A stretch of 13,009 nucleotides of DNA from CAYMUB01 sp964393545 (lineage in GTDB: Bacteria; Patescibacteriota; Microgenomatia; Daviesbacterales; UBA10151): positions 1 to 13,009 of the forward strand of contig CAYMUB010000052.1 in assembly GCA_964393545.1 (NCBI GenBank), given 5' to 3'. Of this stretch, positions 1 through 5,043 are shown one piece after another (position 1 is the first letter of the stretch; each line of letters begins with the position of its first letter). Position numbers and translations under genes: made by a program. The notes under the pieces were generated by a model. It saw nothing but the letters and a program-made list of their open reading frames with translations, searched no databases and was not told where the DNA came from.

Positions 1-139
1 GGCTGAAATCATAGAAAATCCTAAAGTAACAATAGTATCTGTTGCCAGTCTTTTAGCAGAGGCAATAAATTGTGTTTATAATGGTGATTCAATATCTGAA
101 AAATTAATTCCTAAAACTCGCAAAGGAGAAGGAAGTTAA
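1..139 (+). CDS. prs: Ribose-phosphate pyrophosphokinase, C-terminal end (partial)
   Basis: This is the last 45 codons of a gene that enters from the left edge, reading in frame from base 2 to a TAA at 137-139. The segment VTIVSVASLLAEAI followed by NGDSISEKL matches the C-terminal end of PRPP synthetases, where the family reads roughly V-x-S-V-A-P-L-x-A-E-A-I, then N-G-x-S-V-S. The enzyme makes phosphoribosyl pyrophosphate from ribose 5-phosphate and ATP in the cytoplasm. Only the tail is visible, so the ATP and PRPP sites cannot be checked. The tail is a little longer than usual, ending in basic residues (PKTRKGEGS). The gene converges with a PurM-like gene, and both belong to nucleotide metabolism. 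Confidence 0.72.
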   Translation, partial: AEIIENPKVTIVSVASLLAEAINCVYNGDSISEKLIPKTRKGEGS

Positions 140-154
140 CCCGATTTAATCGGG
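140..154. terminator. Hairpin between convergent genes, possible bidirectional terminator
   Basis: CCCGAT (140-145) and ATCGGG (149-154) form a 6-bp stem with a 3-nt loop, placed between the TAA of the PRPP synthetase gene and the TAG of the PurM-like gene. The position suits a shared terminator. Neither strand has a clean T-tract directly after the stem, so the call is tentative. Confidence 0.35.
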
Positions 155-155
155 A

Positions 156-1259
156 CTAACGAAGATTTAAAGTTTCACCTTCAAAGATAATATCTTTTGG
201 TTTGATTACTACTTTTCTTTCACCCTCTTCCAAATATCCTGCATCTAAGCTTTCAAAACCATTTTGAGAGATTATTTCCTGAGCTTTGACTACATCAGGC
301 GCTGGAACAAAAACAGCATAGTCTTGTCCCATGTTGTAAGTTTGATACATCTCTACATCATCAATTCCTGCCTCTTTTTGAATAAATTTAAATACTTCTT
401 GAGGCTCAAAAAGTTTCTCTATTACATAAGTAAAATCCCTATTTGCTCTCATAACTTTTCTTAGTCCGTGTCCTGAGATATAGTTCATGTAATGAATATC
501 AACGCTTTTGTCCAAAAGATCACCAATCAATTTTGCATAGATATTACATTTAGTTAAAACAGCCTCACCAAAAATTGTTCCATCAGATAATTTGGTTGCG
601 TAACCTTCAGGTATTCTGCTCTCAACTGCTCTTGCCAGCGATATACCACTGGCATTAATTCCGTTACTTTTAAGGAGTAAAATCCTATCCCCGGCTTTCA
701 ACTTTTTGGCTGTAATTAATCTGCTTTGGGGACCGATAATCCCGACTGCAGATCCTGCTAAATCTATTGTATTTTTCTCAATGACACCTTTATCAGTTGC
801 AGTTTCTCCGCCACCCCAACTAGCGCCGGATAGATCACAGGCATTTTTCCAACCCTTTATTAAATCCTTCATCCGGGTCGCGTCTTCTAACCAGGAATTA
901 TCTTCAACCGCCCAATAAGCGTGTATTACCAGAGGTTTTGCTCCAACAGAAATAAGGTCATTAATAATGTAGGCAATTGTGTCATGGGCAACTATATCAT
1001 AGTAAGTTTTACCGGTAATCTTTCTCACTTTGTCGGCAACCAAAGTTTTTGTTCCTAAACCTTCAATAACAGAGGCCATATAAACTTCACCTTGTTTCCA
1101 AACATAGGCTGATTCACCTCTTGATTCAATTACTTCTTCAAAATCCAGCTTTAAATTTTTAGCGGTGGAGGCAGCAGCAGTTTGAGCTAATTTTTTAATG
1201 GGGTCTTTAGTATCATAATTGTCTCCAACCTCCGAATAAGTTATCTTTGGCTTGTTCAT
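156..1259 (-). CDS. purM: PurM-like phosphoribosylformylglycinamidine cyclo-ligase (AIR synthase family)
   Basis: This 367-residue cytoplasmic protein belongs to the PurM/AIR synthase fold. The family enzyme closes FGAM to aminoimidazole ribotide using ATP, a step of purine synthesis. Visible landmarks are EGLGTKT at 66-72 (family D-G-V-G-T-K), a long helix HDTIAYIINDLISVGAKPL at 92-110 (family V-N-D-x-x-x-x-G-A-x-P-L), GGGETA at 149-154, LAGSAVGI at 167-174, ISGHGL at 261-266 (family I-T-G-G-G-L) and YNMG at 308-311. The length is close to the usual 340-350. The N-terminus and the first motif differ from textbook PurM, so a related AIR-synthase-like enzyme with another substrate is possible. 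ATG at 1257-1259 is the chosen start. An AGGA lies almost against it, and a candidate -10 (TATCAT) 7 nt upstream suggests a leaderless transcript. The neighbouring PRPP synthetase fits a nucleotide role. Confidence 0.8.
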   Translation of the reverse strand: MNKPKITYSEVGDNYDTKDPIKKLAQTAAASTAKNLKLDFEEVIESRGESAYVWKQGEVYMASVIEGLGTKTLVADKVRKITGKTYYDIVAHDTIAYIINDLISVGAKPLVIHAYWAVEDNSWLEDATRMKDLIKGWKNACDLSGASWGGGETATDKGVIEKNTIDLAGSAVGIIGPQSRLITAKKLKAGDRILLLKSNGINASGISLARAVESRIPEGYATKLSDGTIFGEAVLTKCNIYAKLIGDLLDKSVDIHYMNYISGHGLRKVMRANRDFTYVIEKLFEPQEVFKFIQKEAGIDDVEMYQTYNMGQDYAVFVPAPDVVKAQEIISQNGFESLDAGYLEEGERKVVIKPKDIIFEGETLNLR

Positions 1260-1266
1260 TTCCTAT

Positions 1267-1295
1267 ATGATACTACTGATTTGACAAGATATAAA
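1267..1295 (-). promoter_or_regulatory. Candidate promoter of the PurM-like gene
   Basis: On the minus strand TTTATA (1290-1295) and TATCAT (1267-1272) are separated by 17 bp. Initiation about 7 nt after the -10 would fall at 1259-1260, on the start codon itself. This promoter overlaps the divergent plus-strand promoter at 1281-1309, so the two could compete. Confidence 0.4.
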
Positions 1296-1309
1296 GCTTA
1301 TGTTAGAAT
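1281..1309 (+). promoter_or_regulatory. Promoter of leader 1 and the small-gene operon
   Basis: TTGACA (1281-1286), a spacer of exactly 17 bp and TAGAAT (1304-1309) make a near-consensus sigma-70 promoter. The predicted start is near 1316, only about 5 nt before the ATG of the short ORF at 1321. Confidence 0.75.
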
Positions 1310-1320
1310 TTTTTAAGTTT

Positions 1321-1422
1321 ATGACTAAAACATTAACAATTGACTCAAGAAATTTTGCAAATTTACTTAGCCTTCTTTTAGGTTTGCTCCTTGTTGGAGC
1401 TAATCTAGGGAGGTCTTTTTAG
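1321..1422 (+). CDS. Leu-rich 33-residue leader peptide or small membrane protein
   Basis: This short ORF starts within about 5 nt of the predicted transcription start and has no SD, so it would be translated as a leaderless message. It encodes 33 residues with nine other than Leu only between the two Leu-Leu-Leu runs: Leu occurs at 5, 15, 16, 18, 19, 20, 22, 23, 24 and 29, and residues 12-27 are hydrophobic enough to span a membrane. The last codons, GGG AGG TCT TTT TAG, form the 5' arm of an alternative hairpin with the terminator that follows. Two readings are possible: a cis-acting leader peptide whose stalling at Leu codons controls readthrough, or a real small membrane protein. The attenuator layout favours the first. 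No family was recognised. Confidence 0.55.
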   Translation: MTKTLTIDSRNFANLLSLLLGLLLVGANLGRSF

Positions 1423-1480
1423 ATAAAATTTATCTAAAAGAAAGTAAGGAATTAGACCTCCCATAAGGGAGGTTTTTTTT
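1408..1480 (+). promoter_or_regulatory. Attenuator 1: antiterminator and terminator alternatives
   Basis: Segment A, GGGAGGTC (1408-1415), is perfectly complementary to segment B, GACCTCCC (1455-1462). B also pairs with segment C, GGGAGGT (1467-1473), across a 4-nt ATAA loop, and C runs into eight T (1473-1480). A:B is therefore an antiterminator and B:C an intrinsic terminator, and they exclude each other. Between A and B lies another hairpin, TTTTAGATAAA with TTTATCTAAAA (1417-1439). The leader stop codon (1420-1422) lies just after A, so a ribosome finishing the leader would cover A and favour termination. The pairing is seen directly; the regulation is inferred. Confidence 0.7.
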
Positions 1481-1493
1481 ATGGAGAAAAAAT

Positions 1494-1793
1494 ATGAGAA
1501 ATACAAATGAATCAGATCCATATGTAAGACGGCCAACATTCGCTGATCCTACGCCTAGTATAGCAATGGGCAATATTCAGAGAGAAATGCCCAGGGCAAG
1601 AACCCATGGATCTATTGGTGATAAAGGTGTTGCTCATACCTTTCATAAAGCATTTAGACAATTAAGGGAATTGAAAACAGCAGGACTTATTTCAAAAAAC
1701 GAATTTAATGATCGAAAAGAACGATTAAGACAATTTAGAGATGTTGCCATAGAAACGGTTGTTAATTTTAGAGGCACAGGAGGAATAAAGTAA
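1494..1793 (+). CDS. Small protein with a SHOCT-like C-terminal segment
   Basis: This 99-residue soluble protein has no signal peptide or membrane segment. Residues 53-80 read FRQLRELKTAGLISKNEF followed by a basic helix, which fits the SHOCT pattern (L-x-x-L-K-x-x-G-x-I-S-x-x-E-F-x-x-x-K-x-x-L). SHOCT is a short two-helix module found at the ends of many bacterial proteins, and its function is not known. The N-terminal 50 residues are polar and low in structure, rich in Pro, Arg and Asn. GGAG at 1483-1486 is a good SD for ATG 1494, immediately downstream of the attenuator T-tract. The stop codon overlaps the ATG of the next small ORF (TAATG), so translation may be coupled. No function can be assigned. 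Confidence 0.72.
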   Translation: MRNTNESDPYVRRPTFADPTPSIAMGNIQREMPRARTHGSIGDKGVAHTFHKAFRQLRELKTAGLISKNEFNDRKERLRQFRDVAIETVVNFRGTGGIK

Positions 1794-1888
1794 TGGGAAA
1801 CTCACCTGAGTCAAGAAAAAGAATTGATTGGTCAAAAAGAATAGATATAGAAGTCATTCCAGCAATTTTGAAAGGAGGTGTAATATGA
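1793..1888 (+). CDS. 31-residue ORF linking two small genes
   Basis: The ORF starts at the ATG that overlaps the preceding stop (TAATG) and ends at a TGA that overlaps the next ATG (ATGA at 1885-1888). Both ends thus show the overlap typical of translational coupling. The peptide starts MGNSPESRKR, has the repeat-like WSKRID/IDIEV and ends ILKGGVI. Its last codons include the SD (AAAGGAGGTG, 1871-1880) of the next gene. It may be a real peptide or a coupling device that carries ribosomes to the next gene. No family was recognised. Confidence 0.45.
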   Translation: MGNSPESRKRIDWSKRIDIEVIPAILKGGVI

Positions 1889-2121
1889 GTTCAATTGAAA
1901 TGAGGCTAGCTCCTGCGATAAACAGCAGACGTACAGAAATCTCTGGTATAGATGCACAACTGCGGGATTTAAACTTAAGATTTCCTGGTGAAAGAAGAAA
2001 ATCTGATGGTCAAAAAGATCCAGAATATTTAGCTCAGCGTAGCGGAATATTAGCAAGAAGAGGATTTTTATCAGGAATGCAGAATAAGGACAGAAGGAAA
2101 CTAAGAGGAGTTAACCGGTAA
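1885..2121 (+). CDS. Unknown 78-residue basic protein
   Basis: The start is ATG 1885, not the in-frame TTG at 1828, because a perfect SD (AAAGGAGGTG, 1871-1880) lies 4 nt before it and the upstream ORF stops there. The product has 78 residues, starting MSSIEMRLAPAIN. It is rich in Arg and Lys, appears largely helical, and has no signal peptide or membrane segment. The middle (residues 33-48) carries a charged GERRKSDGQKDPEY loop, and the C-terminus is strongly basic (NKDRRKLRGVNR), which would allow nucleic acid or ribosome binding; that is a guess from composition only. It is the last gene of the attenuated operon. It is not recognised. Confidence 0.65.
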   Translation: MSSIEMRLAPAINSRRTEISGIDAQLRDLNLRFPGERRKSDGQKDPEYLAQRSGILARRGFLSGMQNKDRRKLRGVNR

Positions 2122-2152
2122 ATCAGTCAATCATTGTTTTGTTTAATTTTTG

Positions 2153-2185
2153 ATTCGGATTTTTGATCCGAATATTGATATTTTT
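2153..2185 (+). terminator. Candidate terminator of the small-gene operon
   Basis: ATTCGGAT (2153-2160) and ATCCGAAT (2166-2173) form an 8-bp stem with a 5-nt loop, about 30 nt after the last stop codon. The T-tract (2181-2185) is 7 nt from the stem, which is farther than usual, so efficiency is uncertain. The hairpin overlaps the next promoter region. Confidence 0.45.
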
Positions 2186-2203
2186 AAATTGTTGTGCTAT
2201 ATT
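2175..2203 (+). promoter_or_regulatory. Promoter of leader 2
   Basis: TTGATA (2175-2180), a 17-bp spacer and TATATT (2198-2203) preceded by TG at 2195-2196 (extended -10) make a good sigma-70 promoter. Initiation near 2210 would put the ATG at 2212 at the very 5' end of the message. Confidence 0.7.
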
Positions 2204-2211
2204 AGTAAATA

Positions 2212-2286
2212 ATGCAAAAGTTTACAATACAAATTATTGATATTGAAATTATTATTACCTTGCGAAAGGGGAGGTTTTTGCAGTAA
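2212..2286 (+). CDS. Ile-rich 24-residue leader peptide
   Basis: The ATG lies 8 nt after the -10, so translation would be leaderless. The 24 codons include Ile at 6, 8, 9, 11, 13, 14 and 15, then end K-G-R-F-L-Q with GGG AGG at codons 20-21. The TAA at 2284-2286 sits inside the antiterminator hairpin. The layout copies the Leu-rich leader at 1321, whose last residues are also G-R followed by a Phe-containing end. As a protein it is probably too short to act by itself; a cis-regulatory leader is the best reading. AT-rich DNA gives many Ile codons by chance, so the amino-acid link is not proven. Confidence 0.5.
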   Translation: MQKFTIQIIDIEIIITLRKGRFLQ

Positions 2287-2337
2287 GTTTTTTTAAAAAC
2301 TTTAGCAAAAATGGCCCCGCCTATGCGGGGTTTTTTT
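2268..2337 (+). promoter_or_regulatory. Attenuator 2: antiterminator and terminator alternatives
   Basis: The terminator is CCCCGC (2315-2320), loop CTAT, GCGGGG (2325-2330) and seven T (2331-2337). Upstream, GGGG (2268-2271) can pair with CCCC (2315-2318), continuing after a small internal loop into TTTTTGC (2275-2281) with GCAAAAA (2305-2311) and an inner AAGTTT/AAACTT hairpin. That long structure removes the 5' arm of the terminator and so would act as antiterminator. A ribosome at the leader stop (2284-2286) would block it and favour termination. The pairings are read from the sequence; the regulatory logic is inferred. Confidence 0.65.
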
Positions 2338-2341
2338 ATGG

Positions 2342-2420
2342 GTTCAAATGTCTAAATGACATTTGAACGGGTTAACAACAATTTATCGCCGAAGGCGAAA
2401 TATAATTTTGAAGTTAACCC
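2342..2420 (+). ncRNA. Structured 5' untranslated RNA before the 118-residue gene
   Basis: After the terminator the leader folds further. A perfect 11-bp hairpin is formed by GTTCAAATGTC (2342-2352) and GACATTTGAAC (2358-2368). An 8-bp outer helix is formed by GGGTTAAC (2369-2376) and GTTAACCC (2413-2420), enclosing the hairpin TCGCC-GAA-GGCGA (2386-2398). It ends just before the SD at 2425-2434. It may protect the message or expose or hide the SD. It matches no riboswitch class that I recognise. With the terminator and leader 2 it accounts for the 320 bases without a conventional gene at 2122-2441. Confidence 0.5.
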
Positions 2421-2441
2421 CGGGAAAGGAGGTGAAAATAT

Positions 2442-2798
2442 ATGGAGAGATTATTACCTAAAAGAGTGGTATTAACCTTAGCAGATGAAACTGTAAGAAT
2501 ATTTGGTGCAGATTGTCAGAGAGTTTTGGCCACACCAGTTTTAAACACAGTAACTATAAAAGCAGGTTTTGATGGTCTAACTAGCAATGTAACATTTGAT
2601 GATGTTAAAGGTATTTTATATGATGGCCAACTTGAAAGATTAGTTCATGATACAGATCATGGGGGATTAAGGATTGAGTACCCTCAAAGATTAGCAAGAG
2701 TTGAACTAGATCTATCAGATGGAAGTCTAGTATACCGATTTGGAGGTAGTGTAAACCCCATTATGGTGGAAGAAGTTCAGATGCTTGACCTAAGTTAG
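2442..2798 (+). CDS. Unknown 118-residue protein under attenuator 2
   Basis: The gene has a perfect SD (AAAGGAGGTG, 2425-2434) 7 nt before ATG 2442. The product is acidic, with no signal peptide or membrane segment. Alternating hydrophobic residues (VVLTLADETVRIF, TVTIKAGFDG, ARVELDLSDGSLVYRF) suggest a mostly beta fold. There is one Cys (residue 25), and a His/Asp cluster VHDTDHGG lies near residues 68-75. It does not resemble a family I know. Its promoter would be the one at 2175, through a leader peptide, an attenuator and a folded leader RNA; that much 5' control is unusual for a small gene. Confidence 0.75.
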   Translation: MERLLPKRVVLTLADETVRIFGADCQRVLATPVLNTVTIKAGFDGLTSNVTFDDVKGILYDGQLERLVHDTDHGGLRIEYPQRLARVELDLSDGSLVYRFGGSVNPIMVEEVQMLDLS

Positions 2799-2812
2799 TA
2801 ATTCACTATAAA
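2785..2812 (+). promoter_or_regulatory. Candidate promoter of the deacetylase gene
   Basis: TTGACC (2785-2790) and TATAAA (2807-2812) are 16 bp apart, overlapping the end of the preceding gene. Initiation near 2819 leaves about 7 nt before ATG 2826. Confidence 0.5.
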
Positions 2813-2825
2813 CTGATTTAATACC

Positions 2826-3578
2826 ATGTACAGACTTAGTGTTTATTCCTTCGTGCTTATTGTAGTATTTGTATATTTTGGTATTTTAAATACAAATTCT
2901 GTGCAAGCCGGGTTAACTGTGCCAATTTTGATGTATCATTTTATAGGTAATAATCCTAATCCTAAAGATCTAGCAAGAAATACTTTATCTGTTTCTCCTG
3001 ATAAATTTGAAGCTCAAATGGATTATTTAGCAAAAAATGGTTATACCCCAATCAGTTTAGATACTTTGTATGGGATTTTTGGAAAACTTACAACAGCTCC
3101 TCAAAAACCAATAGTTTTAACCTTTGATGATGGTTATGTAGATTTTTATACAACAGCTTACCCAATACTTCGACGATTTAACTTCCATGCTGTGGAATTT
3201 ATTCCAACCGGGCTGATTGGCGGACCAAGTTATTATATGAACTGGAATCAAATCAAAGAGCTGCAAGCTTCAGGATTAGTCACTTTTGAAGCTCATACTG
3301 TCACTCATGCCAATCTTGCAACATTAAACTCCTCAGCAGCTTTAAAGCAAATGCAGGATAGTAAAAATGTTTTACAATCACAAACCGGTTATCCGGTTAA
3401 TTTCATTGCTTATCCTTACGGAGGAACAAACTCTTCTGTTCAAGCTGCTGCCAAAAAAGCAGGATTTGTAGGAGGTTTGGGAACATGGTATGGAAAAGCA
3501 AGTGGATCAGGAATGAATATGCCCAGGATTAGAATTACCGGTCAAATGAGTCTTAAAGACTTTGCCTTAAGGTTATAA
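2826..3578 (+). CDS. Secreted NodB-type polysaccharide deacetylase (CE4)
   Basis: This 250-residue protein begins with a hydrophobic segment (residues 5-22) and an apparent cleavage motif VQA at 26-28, so it should be exported or membrane-tethered. The carbohydrate esterase 4 (NodB) motifs are present: TFDDGY at 99-104 with the catalytic and metal Asp pair D101/D102, HTVTH at 157-161 with two metal-binding His, and AYPYGG at 195-200. MPRIRI at 232-237 is a typical C-terminal family element. The family removes N-acetyl groups from polymers such as peptidoglycan, chitin oligomers or poly-GlcNAc. MYHFIG at 36-41 resembles the PgaB/IcaB branch, but the substrate cannot be fixed. There is no SD; a promoter 13 nt upstream suggests leaderless initiation. 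The gene converges with the next one, 17 nt away. Confidence 0.88.
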   Translation: MYRLSVYSFVLIVVFVYFGILNTNSVQAGLTVPILMYHFIGNNPNPKDLARNTLSVSPDKFEAQMDYLAKNGYTPISLDTLYGIFGKLTTAPQKPIVLTFDDGYVDFYTTAYPILRRFNFHAVEFIPTGLIGGPSYYMNWNQIKELQASGLVTFEAHTVTHANLATLNSSAALKQMQDSKNVLQSQTGYPVNFIAYPYGGTNSSVQAAAKKAGFVGGLGTWYGKASGSGMNMPRIRITGQMSLKDFALRL

Positions 3579-3595
3579 TTAGATAGAAAACCTAG

Positions 3596-4189
3596 TCACT
3601 GAACAGTCAAAGTGCCGATGTTTTTTTCATTTAAATCACAACTATTGGCTTTGATAGGATAACTACCACCTTTCCCAAACTGAATTTCTACCACCCCATT
3701 GGAAATTGGATATTTATTGTTGTTTATATAAATACAATAATTGTTTGGAATATTTTGGAATTTTAAATAATATTTGTTATTAACGTTCAAATTAAGTTTA
3801 AGATCCTGATCTTTGGCAAAATCAATATTATATGATTGCTGGTTATCAGCATTTGTTACACCCAATACATTCACAATAACTTCGTTGGTATTTTTGTCAT
3901 TACTTGATTGTTTGTTAAATGCATTATCCAGAGTTGTTTTAACTTGGTTATAAGCAACCTCTTTAGCTGTTTCTATGCTTTTTTGAGTATTCCTCTCAAA
4001 AGAATCTTTTGTTTGAGTAAGCAGATTATTAGGTTTATCCTCACTAGGTGTATCTTTAGTAAAGCCAAGAACTTTTCCTAAGCTTTGAAAGAATGGATTT
4101 TCCAGGTTTGTTTTTTTTGGTTTAACATATAAAAATATTCCTATACCAAGAATAATTAAAACAGCAACAATCAGAATAATTTTGAACAT
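3596..4189 (-). CDS. Membrane-anchored protein with cupredoxin-like C-terminus
   Basis: This 197-residue protein has one N-terminal membrane segment (residues 3-21), followed by KPKK, so the rest is probably outside. A polar, Asn/Lys/Thr-rich stretch (25-105) leads to a beta-rich domain (about 105-197). The end, GKGGSYPIKANSCDLNEKNIGTLTV (written with C184 in the middle), has the outline of the last strands of cupredoxins (G-x-Y-x-x-x-C ... G-T-L-T-V). The usual His and Met copper ligands are absent, and a second Cys is at 152, so a disulfide is more likely than a copper site. This is a resemblance only. An extended -10 (TGGTATGAT) ends 6 nt before the ATG, and there is no SD. Confidence 0.7.
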   Translation of the reverse strand: MFKIILIVAVLIILGIGIFLYVKPKKTNLENPFFQSLGKVLGFTKDTPSEDKPNNLLTQTKDSFERNTQKSIETAKEVAYNQVKTTLDNAFNKQSSNDKNTNEVIVNVLGVTNADNQQSYNIDFAKDQDLKLNLNVNNKYYLKFQNIPNNYCIYINNNKYPISNGVVEIQFGKGGSYPIKANSCDLNEKNIGTLTVQ

Positions 4190-4195
4190 ATACTG

Positions 4196-4204
4196 ATCAT
4201 ACCA
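4196..4204 (-). promoter_or_regulatory. Extended -10 promoter of the membrane-anchored protein
   Basis: On the minus strand TGG is followed by TATGAT (4196-4201). The start would fall at or next to 4189, the first base of the ATG. A weak TTTATA -35 lies 16 bp upstream. Confidence 0.45.
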
Positions 4205-4248
4205 AACTTTGAGTTAGTATAAATCCTCAGATATTTCTCAGTAACCAC

Positions 4249-4257
4249 TGGTATAAT
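4249..4257 (+). promoter_or_regulatory. Extended -10 promoter of the ABC transporter operon
   Basis: TGGTATAAT (4249-4257) is a perfect extended -10 element; no -35 box is evident, as is usual for this type. Initiation near 4264 would lie 2-3 nt before the ATG at 4267. Confidence 0.65.
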
Positions 4258-4266
4258 TAGTGCCTG

Positions 4267-4353
4267 ATGAGAATATTGGTGGTGGAAGATGAGCATAAAA
4301 TTGCTAACTCTATAAAGAAGGGTTTGGAGGAGGAAGAAGGGATTAATGATTAA
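4267..4353 (+). pseudogene. Remnant of an OmpR-type response regulator (28 codons)
   Basis: The ORF starts MRILVVEDEHKIANSIKKGL and then runs EEEEGIND before TAA (4351-4353). The first 24 residues are the classic N-terminus of an OmpR/PhoB-type receiver domain, including the acidic pair E7/D8. Everything after is missing: the phosphorylated Asp (near residue 51), the conserved Lys and the DNA-binding domain. The fragment overlaps the ABC ATPase start by 8 nt, so it looks like a deletion that joined the start of the regulator to the transporter operon. It still sits directly behind the promoter and its Glu codons supply the ATPase SD, so it may persist as a translated leader. It cannot act as a response regulator. 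Confidence 0.72.
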
Positions 4354-5038
4354 GATATCTCATTTGTCCAAAGTATATAAAACCGGTGAGGTTGAAACAA
4401 TTGCCTTAGATGATGTTTCCTTTGAAATTAATAAAGGAGAATTTGTGGCCATCATGGGACCTTCTGGTTCTGGCAAATCTACCTTAATGCATATGATTGG
4501 CGCACTAGATACTCCTACAAAAGGTGAGTATATCTTAGATGGAGAAAATGTCAGTAAACTTTCTGATGATAAGCTGGCTGACATTAGAAATAGAAAAATT
4601 GGTTTTGTTTTCCAGGCCTTTAATCTTTTACCAAGAAGAACAGCAATGCAAAATGTTATTCTTCCTATGATTTACGGGGGAGTTCCAAAAATAGAAAGAG
4701 AAGTGAAAGCAAAAAAATATTTAGAGATGGTGGGTTTGGGAGATAGATTAAATCATACTTCAAACCAATTATCCGGCGGCCAAATGCAAAGGGTGGCAAT
4801 AGCCAGATCCTTGGTAATGGATCCTGCTATTCTTTTGGCTGATGAACCAACTGGCAATATAGCCTCCAACCAGGCAGCTGAGATTATGGAGATATTTCAA
4901 AAATTAAACAAAGAGGGACACACGATAGTAATGATTACCCATGAAGCAGATATTGCAAAATATGCCAAAAGAGTCATTGAAATTAAAGACGGGAAGATTG
5001 TTGATGATAGTGCCAAACATAAGCAAAGAAAGAGTTAA
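4346..5038 (+). CDS. MacB/LolD-type ABC transporter ATPase
   Basis: This 230-residue cytoplasmic ATPase powers the permease encoded next. Visible elements are Walker A GPSGSGKST (38-46), Q-loop Q90, signature LSGGQ (142-146), Walker B ILLADE (162-167) with catalytic E167, and switch H199. The spacing and the phrase ADEPTGN are typical of the MacB/LolD/FtsE-like class, which drives mechanotransmission rather than ordinary uptake. The D-loop reads N-I-A-S where the class usually has N-L-D-S; the Asp to Ala change at 173 may weaken dimer contacts, but its effect is unknown. The SD GAAGGG lies 5-6 nt before ATG 4346. The gene ends 5 nt before the permease gene. Confidence 0.93.
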   Translation: MIKISHLSKVYKTGEVETIALDDVSFEINKGEFVAIMGPSGSGKSTLMHMIGALDTPTKGEYILDGENVSKLSDDKLADIRNRKIGFVFQAFNLLPRRTAMQNVILPMIYGGVPKIEREVKAKKYLEMVGLGDRLNHTSNQLSGGQMQRVAIARSLVMDPAILLADEPTGNIASNQAAEIMEIFQKLNKEGHTIVMITHEADIAKYAKRVIEIKDGKIVDDSAKHKQRKS

Positions 5039-5043
5039 AAATA

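Noticed and set aside
264..918. Plus-strand ORFs of 66 and 70 codons within the PurM-like gene
   Set aside because: They lie opposite an intact, recognisable gene and have no SD, promoter or family resemblance.
1481..1510. Nine-codon ORF from ATG 1481, with GGGAGG of the terminator stem at SD distance
   Set aside because: The SD would be locked in the terminator stem and the peptide overlaps the better-supported start at 1494. The similar ATG at 2338 opens only five codons, so no coding case can be made.
1828..2121. 97-residue version of the third small gene starting at TTG 1828
   Set aside because: No SD precedes TTG 1828, whereas ATG 1885 has a perfect SD and an ATGA overlap with the preceding ORF.
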